From NCBI GenBank assembly GCA_963844255.1, contig CAWJNP010000087.1, forward strand, positions 1 through 64,000: DNA of 64,000 bases, read 5' to 3'. Shown piece after piece: positions 16,245 through 24,769 of this stretch; position 1 is the first letter of the stretch; every line of letters starts with the position of its first letter. Origin of the DNA: SZAS-79 sp963844255. GTDB lineage: Bacteria > Pseudomonadota > Gammaproteobacteria > Burkholderiales > SG8-39. Under the pieces are notes generated by a model that saw only the letters and a program-made list of their open reading frames with translations, had not been told where the DNA came from and did not search any database. Made by a program: the position numbers and the translations under genes.

Positions 16245-17514
16245 GGGCGCCTTGAGCCGCCACGGCATCCACTATTACGGCTGGGCGGTGGTTGCTGCGG
16301 CGTTCACGCTGATGTTCACCGGTTTCGGTGTCGTATACACGTTTGCCGCATTTTTCAGGGCATTCCAGACCGAATTCGGCGCGCCTCGCGCGCACGTGTC
16401 GCTGGTGTTCTCGTTATGCGCATTTCTGTACTTTCTGCTTGGTGCGCCGGCCGGAATGCTTGCAGACCGGTTCGGGCCGCGGCGCGTTGCGCTGGTGGGC
16501 GCACTGGCGCTTACCTTCGGATTGGCCGGGGCGAGTTTTGCGTCATCATTGACTGCGCTTTATGTCACATACAGCGTGGGAATCGGCGTGGGAGTCGGTC
16601 TGACCTACGTCCCCTCGGTCGGAGCCGTCCAACCGTGGTTTGTGCGGCGCCGGGCCTTTGCGACAGGCGTCGCCGTCGCGGGTATCGGCGCGGGCAATCT
16701 GATCGTACCTCCCCTGGCGGCGTGGTGGATAGATCTGTACGGGTGGCGCGGCGCCTATCTGGTCTTGTCGGCATTCGCGCTCGTGCTGGCCGGGGGCGCG
16801 GCATGGATCGTTGACAACAATCCGGCGCGTCGCGAGCAGCGTACCGGAGAGCGCCTGGAGCCGCCTGCAAAGCCGGAGCCGCAACAGGGCGCAACACTTT
16901 CGCAGGCGTTGCGTTCAAGGGACTTCTGGATACTTTACGTATCGCTTTTTCTGCCCACCGTTGGCGTGTTCGTACCCATGGTGCATCTGGCCCCGTATGC
17001 CAGCGATCACGGCCATAGTGAGACGGCAGGGGTGATGCTCGTCAGCCTGATCGGATTGGGAAGCCTTCTGGGCCGCTTTACGATCGGGGGCCTGGCCGAT
17101 CGAATGGGCCGTCTGCGGGCTACCGCGCTGATGTATGCCGGGCTCGGCGTCTCGTTCATCGCGTGGTGGCTGTCGGAAAGCCTCTGGGCGCTGGGGGCCA
17201 TGTCGGTCGGCATGGGCCTGTTCTACGGGGGCTTCGTTGCCACGCTGCCGGCCGTCGTAATGGACATATTCGGCGGTCGCGCCGTGTCAGCGATCATCGG
17301 CGGCCTGTATACCGCGCCTGGCATCGGTACGCTGATCGGACCACCGCTTGCGGGCTTTGCTTTTGACCGTCTGGGAAGCTACGACGCGCCCATCCTCGGC
17401 GCAGCCGCCTTGTCGTTTCTCGGTGCAGCGGGAATCCTGCTTGTGCGAGGCAGAGTGAATCCGTCAAGGTGCGATATCGAGAAGAATGTTTCTCAGTCCG
17501 GGGGCAGCACGTGA
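16231..17514 (+). CDS. MFS transporter, monocarboxylate/OFA-like
   Basis: 427 residues from GTG 16231, which overlaps the upstream gene by 14 bp; TTG 16252 is an alternative with a GAGGG just upstream. Twelve likely membrane helices, with YYGWAVVAAAFTLMFTGFG at helix 1 and the loop motif ADRFGPRR after helix 2, fit the oxalate/formate and monocarboxylate porter branch. The 3' end overlaps the next gene by 4 bp (GTGA). It is the second transporter in the operon, so one may import the substrate and the other export a product. Confidence 0.85.
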   Translation: MRLPEGALSRHGIHYYGWAVVAAAFTLMFTGFGVVYTFAAFFRAFQTEFGAPRAHVSLVFSLCAFLYFLLGAPAGMLADRFGPRRVALVGALALTFGLAGASFASSLTALYVTYSVGIGVGVGLTYVPSVGAVQPWFVRRRAFATGVAVAGIGAGNLIVPPLAAWWIDLYGWRGAYLVLSAFALVLAGGAAWIVDNNPARREQRTGERLEPPAKPEPQQGATLSQALRSRDFWILYVSLFLPTVGVFVPMVHLAPYASDHGHSETAGVMLVSLIGLGSLLGRFTIGGLADRMGRLRATALMYAGLGVSFIAWWLSESLWALGAMSVGMGLFYGGFVATLPAVVMDIFGGRAVSAIIGGLYTAPGIGTLIGPPLAGFAFDRLGSYDAPILGAAALSFLGAAGILLVRGRVNPSRCDIEKNVSQSGGST

Positions 17515-18296
17515 GCCGTGCATCCCGTCCGGATCCGCATCCAGAAGTCGTGGTCAGCGAAGAAGACGGCGTGCGCTCTCTCCACCTGGGAGGCGATCAC
17601 ATCCAGAGCGCGATGCGCATGGATGCTCCCGATGACCTGGAACTCGACTACACACGGACAATGATGGCGTTCCTGTTGTTTCACCCCAGACCGCGGGACG
17701 CGTTGATGATCGGCCTGGGCGGAGGGTCGATACCGAAGTTCATTTTTCGCCGCCTGCCCGGCGTGCGAATGCGTGTGATGGAACTGAATCCGGCCGTCGT
17801 CACCGCAGCGAGGTCGCTTTTCCACGTGCCTGAGAACAGCGCGCGCCTCCGGGTCGAAGTCGGGGATGGGGCTGAAGCTGTCCACGCGATGCGCGCCGGC
17901 TGCGATCTGCTCTTTGTCGACGGGTTCGACGATGGCGCGCAGGTCCCGGCCCTCGTCAGCGAGGCTTTTTACGCCGCGGCCTGGGATGCACTGCGTTCTC
18001 CGGGCGTGTTGGTGGTCAACTTCTTCGGCCATGACCGGAAACTGGACCGGTACCTGCAGCGCATCGAGGATGCGTTCGACGGCAGCGTCATCTGCCTGAA
18101 CGCACGTGACGACGGCAACGTGATTGCTTTTGCGCTGAAAGGCGCGCCGCGCGCGATTGCCTGGGAGGAACTGAAGCGCTGTGCCGCACGGCTGGAGGAG
18201 CGGCTCGGCCTGCCATTTTCGCGGTATGTTTCCGGATTACGCAAGATGAACCGCTGGACCCGGAGGGAATTGATCGTAACGCCGGAGGGGATGTGA
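17511..18296 (+). CDS. Spermidine-synthase-like (SpeE-fold) methyltransferase-type protein
   Basis: 261 residues from the GTG at 17511 (GTGA overlap with the MFS stop). It has the SAM-type loop MIGLGGGSIPKFIF, an acidic MELNPAVV strand end and DLLFVDGFDDG, as in spermidine-synthase-like proteins. The N-terminal domain is short, as in the many bacterial SpeE-like proteins of unproven function. Polyamine synthesis cannot be concluded. It is fourth in the operon and overlaps TauE by 4 bp. Confidence 0.8.
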   Translation: MSRASRPDPHPEVVVSEEDGVRSLHLGGDHIQSAMRMDAPDDLELDYTRTMMAFLLFHPRPRDALMIGLGGGSIPKFIFRRLPGVRMRVMELNPAVVTAARSLFHVPENSARLRVEVGDGAEAVHAMRAGCDLLFVDGFDDGAQVPALVSEAFYAAAWDALRSPGVLVVNFFGHDRKLDRYLQRIEDAFDGSVICLNARDDGNVIAFALKGAPRAIAWEELKRCAARLEERLGLPFSRYVSGLRKMNRWTRRELIVTPEGM

Positions 18297-19042
18297 GCAG
18301 CGCTGACTACGCCACACTGGCTGCCCTTGCGGCGGTCGCTTTTGGCGGAGCATTCATATTTGGTGTTACTGGATTCGGTTCCGCATTGCTCACTATTCCT
18401 CTGGCCACGCACCTGGTTCCGCTGCCGTTTGCGCTGGCGATGTTTTCTCTGCTCGATTGCAGCAGCGCGCTGCGCGTCGGACTCAGCGATCCCAAGAGCG
18501 CGGTCTCGGCCGAGTGGAAGCGCATACTGCCCGGGGTTGTGGCAGGGACGATCATCGGCATGACGATTCTCGTGAACCTGCCTCGGGCGATGTCCATGGC
18601 GGCGCTCGGAATTTTCGTACTTCTGGTATCGATCTCAAATATCGTTGCCGCGGGCAGCGTCTCCATCGTGGGGCGGATCTGGGCACCGGTCGCCGGCCTC
18701 GTCGGCGGAGTCACCAGTACGCTGTTCGGCGCCGGTGGCCCACCCTATGCGATTTACCTTTCGCGGCGCGCGCTCAGCAAGGAACAGTATCGTTCTACCC
18801 TGGGCGTGTGCACGATGTTCAGCATATCGCTCCGCATCGTCGCATTTTTCATTGCCGGGCCGCTGCAATCGACCACGCCATGGCTGTGGGCCCTGGTGGC
18901 GCTGCCTGCGTCCTTCGCCGGTCTCTGGGTCGCGTCGAAAGCTTTTGCGCGTGTGTCGAGAGACATGCTGATTCGCGTAATCGGCGTCATGCTCGCGGTC
19001 AGCGGAATTTCGCTGATCATGCGGGCCATGTCTCTGAACTAG
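18293..19042 (+). CDS. TauE/SafE-family membrane transporter
   Basis: 249 residues, GTG start overlapping the previous stop. Typical family features: FIFGVTGFGSALLTIPL in helix 1, a second half repeat with GGVTSTLFGAGGPPYAIYL, and about eight hydrophobic segments. The family moves sulfonates, sulfoacetate or other organic anions, mostly outward. Last gene of the five-gene operon; it ends 57 bp before the convergent RraA-like gene. Confidence 0.88.
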   Translation: MSSADYATLAALAAVAFGGAFIFGVTGFGSALLTIPLATHLVPLPFALAMFSLLDCSSALRVGLSDPKSAVSAEWKRILPGVVAGTIIGMTILVNLPRAMSMAALGIFVLLVSISNIVAAGSVSIVGRIWAPVAGLVGGVTSTLFGAGGPPYAIYLSRRALSKEQYRSTLGVCTMFSISLRIVAFFIAGPLQSTTPWLWALVALPASFAGLWVASKAFARVSRDMLIRVIGVMLAVSGISLIMRAMSLN

Positions 19043-19099
19043 AGAATCGATCTTCCACTTATCCGGATTCCAACCCGCGGACGTGGTGTTACTGTTTGT

Positions 19100-19816
19100 C
19101 TAGTGAATATCGTCGGCATCTTGGATCGCGCGCGCCAGCTTTTCGTAGTCGAATCCGTCCGCGCGGGCTGCATCGAGCAAGACCGCTTCCCTTCGCTGCA
19201 ATAGTCGGACCGCGTCGAGCACCTGCCGCACCGACGCTGCCGGGATGACCGCCGCGCCGTGTCGGTCGGCATGGATCAGGTCGCCGCTGGCGACTTCGAG
19301 CCCGGCGACCCGGACGATATGGCCGTAGCCGGTGACATGCACCCAGGCATGCGTCGGCGTCACCCGGCCGGCGATCATCTGGAATCCCGGCGCGCTTGTA
19401 TCCAGGTCGCGCACGCCGCCGTTGGTGACCACACCAAGGCAGCCCAGATTGCTGTGTATGTTTGTATTCACTTCGCCCCAGAATGCACCTAGACCGGCGC
19501 GCTCGCCATCCTGGTCCTCGATGACTACGACCGCCGGCAGCGGGCCGCCGTGAGCGATGTACTCGTAGTACGCAAGACGGCGTGCCTTGACCGCATCCTT
19601 TGACTCTGTCGGCGGCTCGGCTGCACGGATCGTGGCCGTTCGAGCGAATCCTACAATCGGGCCCATCTCGGGGTAGGCACAGAACAGCGGCTCGCGGGTA
19701 TACCCGCGCACCCGATAGCAGGCGTCGATCACTTCCAGCGCATTGCAGATGGTCGGTGTATCGAAGGCGCGCAGCGCTTCGAGCTCTGCCGTGCCGACGC
19801 CCGCACTGGAACTCAC
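19100..19816 (-). CDS. RraA-like / HMG-aldolase family protein
   Basis: 238 residues with the family core GVVTNGGVRDLD and DLIHADRHGAAVIP. Homologues include 4-hydroxy-4-methyl-2-oxoglutarate aldolase/oxaloacetate decarboxylases and the RNase E regulator RraA. The NGGVRD loop carries the Arg-Asp pair that binds pyruvate and the metal in the aldolases. The start overlaps the upstream ThDP-enzyme stop by 4 bp, so a metabolic, 2-oxo-acid role is favoured over RNase regulation. Confidence 0.85.
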   Translation of the reverse strand: MSSSAGVGTAELEALRAFDTPTICNALEVIDACYRVRGYTREPLFCAYPEMGPIVGFARTATIRAAEPPTESKDAVKARRLAYYEYIAHGGPLPAVVVIEDQDGERAGLGAFWGEVNTNIHSNLGCLGVVTNGGVRDLDTSAPGFQMIAGRVTPTHAWVHVTGYGHIVRVAGLEVASGDLIHADRHGAAVIPAASVRQVLDAVRLLQRREAVLLDAARADGFDYEKLARAIQDADDIH

Positions 19817-21360
19817 GGGACGACGAGCTCGATCAGAAAGGGCCCGCGTCGGGAACAGGCTGCACGAAATACATCGGAAAATTTTTCAAGCGAATCCGCA
19901 CGCACTGCTTCCATGCCCATGCCCCCCGCCAGCTGGACCCAGTCGAGGTCCGGCGGCCCGAGATCGAAAAGCTGCCTGGCACTTTTGCCGGGTGTCGCGC
20001 CAACCGCCAACAGTTCGCCCATGAGGATGCGGTAGCTGCGATTGGCGAAAATCACGTTCACGACGTCGAGATTTTCTCGCGCCTGCGTCCACAACGCTTG
20101 CACCGTATACATGCCGCCGCCGTCCGACTGAAGGCAGATGGTCTTGCGATCAGGGCAGGCAATTGCGGCACCGGTCGCGATCGGCAGCCCATTCCCGATG
20201 GCACCACCGGTGATCTGTATCCAGTCGTTCGGGGCAGCAGCGAAGGTTGGCACGAACAACTGGCGCCCGGAAGTGACGGCATCCTCCGCAACGATGGCAT
20301 TTTCCGGAATAAGCGCGGCAATCGTGCCAGCGAATGCTTCCGGCGAAAACGGTCCGGTGGCCAGCGACGATTTCGGCGCTTCGGGAATCACGCAGTCGTG
20401 AGGGGCGCCGAGTTCGTCTGCAAGCGCCTCCAGCGCAGCGACAGAATCCTCCTCCTGGCGTGCAAGTACGTGCAGATTGCAGTCCTTGGGCCACATTTCG
20501 CTGGGTTTGCCGGGGTACGCGAAAAAGCCGACCGGTGGCTTTGCGCCGACAAGTACCAGATGTGCGAGTCCGCTGAGTACTTCCAGCGCGCGGTCAACGG
20601 CGTATGGTATTCGATCGATCTGAGGACGGCCGCGGCCGCGAGCCATGCGGCCGACCTGCGTAGGCACACGAAGTTTCACGCCGGTCTTGACCGCAATCCT
20701 GTGTGCGGTACGCAATCCTGTCTCGGACAACGCTGCACCGGAAAGCAGAAGCATGGCAGGTGCACCACTGCGCAAGACTCGCGCGATGGTTGCCAGCGTG
20801 TCCGGCGCGACGCGAGGCCGTGCGGGCACCGGCAAGGGGGCCGCAGGTCCGGTGCTCTCATTCCAGGCGGTGTCGGCAGGCAGGATCAGGGTCGCAATCT
20901 GTCCAGGAGACGTGCGCGCTGCCTGCACGGCGGCTGCTCCAGCACCGGGGACCTCTTCAGCGGTGGTGCAGGTGCGGACCCAGTGAGACACGGCACGTGC
21001 CAGACCCTCCGTATCGGCGGTCAGTGGCGCATCGTATGGACGGTGGTAAGTTGCCTGATCGCCGACGACGTTGACGATCGGCGAGTATGCGCGTCGTGCG
21101 TTGTGGAGATTGGCGATGCCGTTTGCCAGGCCCGGTCCGCAGTGGAGGAGCGTGGCCGCGGGCTTGCCGGTCATTCGCGCGTATCCGTCCGCGCAGCCAG
21201 TCACCACGGTTTCCGCCAGTCCAAGCACACAGCGCAGGCCCGCTACCCGGTCCAGCGCAGCGACAAAATGCATCTCCGATGTGCCGGGGTTGGCAAAGCA
21301 TACCTCTACGCCGCTTGCGAGAAGGGTGCGCGCCAGACTCTCTGCGCCGTTCATGGCCAT
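19813..21360 (-). CDS. Acetolactate-synthase-like thiamine-diphosphate enzyme
   Basis: 515 residues; GAGGAA lies 5 bp before the ATG at 21360. N-terminal pyrimidine domain with FANPGTSEMHF and the catalytic Glu in GLAETVVTGCADGYARM (near 49), a central domain, and the pyrophosphate domain with QSDGGGMYTVQALWTQ followed by FANRSY. At about 515 residues it is shorter than IlvB and nearer the benzoylformate/oxalyl-CoA decarboxylase-like group often named acetolactate synthase large subunit. No regulatory subunit is adjacent. It is coupled to the RraA-like gene, so the pair probably handles one 2-oxo acid. Confidence 0.85.
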   Translation of the reverse strand: MAMNGAESLARTLLASGVEVCFANPGTSEMHFVAALDRVAGLRCVLGLAETVVTGCADGYARMTGKPAATLLHCGPGLANGIANLHNARRAYSPIVNVVGDQATYHRPYDAPLTADTEGLARAVSHWVRTCTTAEEVPGAGAAAVQAARTSPGQIATLILPADTAWNESTGPAAPLPVPARPRVAPDTLATIARVLRSGAPAMLLLSGAALSETGLRTAHRIAVKTGVKLRVPTQVGRMARGRGRPQIDRIPYAVDRALEVLSGLAHLVLVGAKPPVGFFAYPGKPSEMWPKDCNLHVLARQEEDSVAALEALADELGAPHDCVIPEAPKSSLATGPFSPEAFAGTIAALIPENAIVAEDAVTSGRQLFVPTFAAAPNDWIQITGGAIGNGLPIATGAAIACPDRKTICLQSDGGGMYTVQALWTQARENLDVVNVIFANRSYRILMGELLAVGATPGKSARQLFDLGPPDLDWVQLAGGMGMEAVRADSLEKFSDVFRAACSRRGPFLIELVVP

Positions 21361-21369
21361 GTTGTTTCC

Positions 21370-22725
21370 TCAGGTGCTTGATATTTCGCGCAGCGTGACA
21401 AATTCCTCTGCAGCCGTCGGGTGAATGCCGATCGTGGAGTCGAACTGTTCCTTGGTTGCGCCGCACTTGAGCGCGATCGCGATACCCTGGATGATCTCGC
21501 CGGCGTCGGGCCCGATCATGTGCGCTCCGACCACACGCCGGCTCGCCGTATCCACGACGAGTTTCATGAAGGTCTTCTCGTCGCTTCCCGATAGCGTATG
21601 CCTGAGCGGTCGAAATCCGGTTTTGTAGATTTCCACGCTGCCGCGCTTTCTCGCGGCCTCCTCGGACAATCCGACCGTAGCCACGTTGGGAATCGCGAAG
21701 ACGGCCGTGGGAATGTTTTCATAGTCGAGCGATGTCGGCTGGTCCCGGAACAGCGTCTTGGCGAGCGCCATGCCCTCGGCCGTCGCGACCGGGGTCAGGT
21801 TGATGCGGTCGGTGACGTCTCCGATCGCGTGGATCGAATCCACAGAGCTTTTCAGGTAGCCGTCAACCACGATGGCACCACCGGCACCAAGGCGAACGCC
21901 GGCGGCTTCGAGGCCGAGGTTGCTGGTGTTGGGCTTTCTGCCGGTGGCGAACATCACCGCCCCGGTCTCGCCGCTGCTGCCATCCTTGTAGGTCACCCTG
22001 ATGGAACCGGTGGCAGTCTTTTCCAGCGCGGCGATGTCGCTTTCGAAGCGGATCGAGACTCCCTTTTTCGTCATTTCCTCGGCTAGCCGGAGGCCAAGGT
22101 CGGCGTCAAAGGACCGCAGCAGCCGTGCGCCCCTGTACACAAGGGTGGTCGGTATCCCGAGGCCGCTGAATATCGACGCGAACTCGACCGCAATGTAGCC
22201 GCCGCCAACCACGACGATGGATGCAGGCAGTTCAGGCAGGAAAAACGCGTCATTGGAGGTGATTGCGAGCTCACGGCCGGGGAATTCCGGCGTGGTCGGC
22301 CACGAGCCGGTGGCCACCAGAATATGTCGGGCCGAGTAGGTCTTTCCTCCGCATTCGACATGGTGGGGATCCAGAATCGTGGCGCGATCCTTCAGGATCG
22401 TCACGCCGGCGTTCTCGAGAATGCGCTCGTAGATCCTGTTCAGCCGGGAAATTTCCTTGTCCTTGTTCGCGACGAGTGTCGGCCAGTGAAACGACGGCTC
22501 GGGCGCAGTCCAGCCGAAGCCTGCAGCATCGTGGAAGTCCTCGCGGTAGTGGGCAGCGTAAGAGAAAAGCTTCTTCGGAATGCAGCCCACATTGACGCAG
22601 GTTCCGCCGAAGTAACGCTCTTCGGCGACGGCCACTTTGGCTCCGTAGCTCGCAGATACGCGGCTCGCGCGGACGCCACCCGAGCCGGCGCCAATCGTGA
22701 AAAGGTCGAAATCGAAGCGGGACAT
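21370..22725 (-). CDS. gor: Glutathione-disulfide reductase
   Basis: 451 residues, the usual length. FAD motif IGAGSGGVRASR at the N-terminus, redox disulfide GTCVNVGCIPKK (Cys43/Cys48), second dinucleotide motif VVGGGYIAVEFASIF, and the C-terminal GIHPTAAEE active-site His-Glu pair. It reduces GSSG with NADPH in the cytoplasm. It lies 9 bp upstream of the ThDP enzyme gene. Confidence 0.95.
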   Translation of the reverse strand: MSRFDFDLFTIGAGSGGVRASRVSASYGAKVAVAEERYFGGTCVNVGCIPKKLFSYAAHYREDFHDAAGFGWTAPEPSFHWPTLVANKDKEISRLNRIYERILENAGVTILKDRATILDPHHVECGGKTYSARHILVATGSWPTTPEFPGRELAITSNDAFFLPELPASIVVVGGGYIAVEFASIFSGLGIPTTLVYRGARLLRSFDADLGLRLAEEMTKKGVSIRFESDIAALEKTATGSIRVTYKDGSSGETGAVMFATGRKPNTSNLGLEAAGVRLGAGGAIVVDGYLKSSVDSIHAIGDVTDRINLTPVATAEGMALAKTLFRDQPTSLDYENIPTAVFAIPNVATVGLSEEAARKRGSVEIYKTGFRPLRHTLSGSDEKTFMKLVVDTASRRVVGAHMIGPDAGEIIQGIAIALKCGATKEQFDSTIGIHPTAAEEFVTLREISST

Positions 22726-22753
22726 CGCCGCCAGTCCTGCGTCGTGCGGTCAG

Positions 22754-23014
22754 TCAGAGATTGCGGAGATTGAGCTCGATCATCTCGAGCTGCGCGGAGA
22801 TCGCCATGTGCTCAGGCTTGTCGGCAAGCCATTTCAGCGCATTGCCGATACGTTGCTCAATCTGCGCACGCGGCATGCCCTCCACGCCGTTGAACAGCGA
22901 GGCCAGTTCAGGAAGGTTCTTCGCCTGGGCCAGGCCGCGCGCTTCGACCAGCATCTGCTCGATACCGGCCCGATCAAGATTCGTCACGATCTTCATTGTC
23001 TTGTCGTCACTCAT
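22754..23014 (-). CDS. Small helical protein of unknown function
   Basis: 86 residues from the ATG at 23014, preceded by AAGGAG at 5 bp; the longer open frame to 23089 has no ribosome site. The sequence is mostly amphipathic helix (GIEQMLVEARGLAQAKNLPE) with no Cys and no membrane segment. I do not recognise a family. It lies 28 bp upstream of gor on the same strand. Confidence 0.75.
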   Translation of the reverse strand: MSDDKTMKIVTNLDRAGIEQMLVEARGLAQAKNLPELASLFNGVEGMPRAQIEQRIGNALKWLADKPEHMAISAQLEMIELNLRNL

Positions 23015-23111
23015 ACCGTCTCCTTGCGTGTTTCCCTGCCGTGGGGGAGGTTGCGCGCGCTGCCCGCACCGTCTGCCGAATCTTAGCACCCGCCCGCACG
23101 TTTTCCAGCGG

Positions 23112-24755
23112 TCATGATGAAAGGCGCCAGCGTCCAGATTCTTCGACGACCCGCCGATCGGAGGAAAGCTTTTCCAGATGCGCGGTCAGCGACCGCGCGG
23201 CGACTGGGTACAGTTTTTCGGAAACGTCCTCGTATACCGCCGGCACAAGTTCCTGGAGGGTCGCCGCACCCATTCTGCGCATTGCATCGACAACCTTTGC
23301 CTCGCGCGCGAGTCGGTGTGCAATCAGGCGCCGCACTTCACGATGCGGGCGTCCGATCAGATAGCCGTGCGCCGGCGCCAGGATTGCCGCGTCCTCGCCG
23401 ATCAGCATCTCCAGCGTCCGGAGATAGTCGCTCATGTTGCCGTCGGGCGGATTGATCACCACGGTTGAACCCTGCATGACGTGATCGCCGGTGAACAGCA
23501 TGCGGGTTTGTTCCAGCATGAAGCACAGGTGATTTGAGGCGTGGCCCGGGGTGTGAATCGCGCGCAAGGTCAGTGCCCCGCATTGCACCCGTTCGCCGTG
23601 CTCCAGTACGCGGTCGGGGGTGAAGTCCTGGTCCTGATTTTTTCCCGCCGGGGCCGGGCGTCCCATCACCGTCGCTCCGGTTGCCTCCTTGATGCGCCGT
23701 GCCGCTGGCGAGTGATCCAGGTGCGTATGGGTGCACAGCACCCAGCGGATTCTGCCGGCGCCTGCTGCCAGCAAGGCCTCGATATGGTCGTCGATTTCCG
23801 GGCCGGGATCGATCAGTGCGAGTTCGTCACCTCCAACGAGGTAGGCGTTGGTCCCACGGCCGGTCATCACGCCCGGGTTCGGTGCGATGATCCGGGTGAC
23901 GTGGGGATCGAGGCGTTTTGGTACACCGTGCAACAGATCGTAAGTGGTATCGCCGGCCTCCTCCGGATCGCTCCAGTGGATTTCCGCATAGGGTGGATCC
24001 GCGCGGCGAAACAGCTTGCGTCCCTCCTTGCCCAGGGCCCAGCACGATGCATCTGCTTCAATGTCGTCCCGGCTGCTGGCGAACACGAACGCACGATGTG
24101 CATCCTCGAACTCCGCGAGTTCGGTCAGTGATACGCGAGTGGGATGCACGAGTTCGATCTCGCCCCGGGCGCAGCGCTCAAGTGCGAATCCCGGCTTTAC
24201 CCACTCGCTGGCGACGGTTTCGGTGTCGTCGTGCGAACCATGCTGCCCGTGTGGCGCACGTGCGACGAAAAACCGCGCTGAAAAGCGTCGGGGGCGTCCC
24301 GGTGCGGTTATCCAGTGGCTGTAGTACGCAATGGTTTCGGCCGGAATGGCGAGCCGTTCGCGGGCAAGAAGTTCTCCGAACCGCAATGTCCCGGCGTTGA
24401 CCGCTTCCCGATGAACGTTGAGCGCGAGCGTCCGCTCAGGGTCCAGTTGCGCCCCCGATTCGTCCACCGCCAGAAGAATGCCGGCTTCCTCGAAGCATTC
24501 GCGCACTGCCGCAACCCAGTACGCCAGGCCGCCGCTATCAACGCCCAGCCTGCGGTTTGCTTCGGCTTCGGTCAGGCCGAGCACACGGTCGAGTGCCTGG
24601 TGATCCGCGGCGTCCAGACCGCCGCCGGGGAAGACATAAGCGTTCGCCACGAACGCCGCCGATGGGCTGCGCTTGAGCATGAAGACTTCCGGACCGGCGG
24701 AACCGTCGCGCAGGAGGATCAGCGTTGCCGCAGGCCGGGGAATGATTCTCGTCAT
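23112..24755 (-). CDS. Nudix hydrolase fused to a metallo-beta-lactamase-fold hydrolase
   Basis: 547 residues in one uninterrupted frame. Residues about 5-230 are a Nudix domain whose box has GGG at 44-46 and the REcFEEaGIL helix near 85-95, with a longer spacing than the canonical box. Residues about 265-545 are an MBL domain with THTHLDHS near 340, HTPGHASNH and TGDHVMQGS metal ligands, and a C-terminal winged-helix-like tail, as in LACTB2-type proteins. The two activities suggest processing of a nucleotide- or CoA-linked compound; the substrate is unknown. It follows the SDR gene by 14 bp. Confidence 0.88.
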   Translation of the reverse strand: MTRIIPRPAATLILLRDGSAGPEVFMLKRSPSAAFVANAYVFPGGGLDAADHQALDRVLGLTEAEANRRLGVDSGGLAYWVAAVRECFEEAGILLAVDESGAQLDPERTLALNVHREAVNAGTLRFGELLARERLAIPAETIAYYSHWITAPGRPRRFSARFFVARAPHGQHGSHDDTETVASEWVKPGFALERCARGEIELVHPTRVSLTELAEFEDAHRAFVFASSRDDIEADASCWALGKEGRKLFRRADPPYAEIHWSDPEEAGDTTYDLLHGVPKRLDPHVTRIIAPNPGVMTGRGTNAYLVGGDELALIDPGPEIDDHIEALLAAGAGRIRWVLCTHTHLDHSPAARRIKEATGATVMGRPAPAGKNQDQDFTPDRVLEHGERVQCGALTLRAIHTPGHASNHLCFMLEQTRMLFTGDHVMQGSTVVINPPDGNMSDYLRTLEMLIGEDAAILAPAHGYLIGRPHREVRRLIAHRLAREAKVVDAMRRMGAATLQELVPAVYEDVSEKLYPVAARSLTAHLEKLSSDRRVVEESGRWRLSS

Positions 24756-24769
24756 GATTGAATTTGCCT

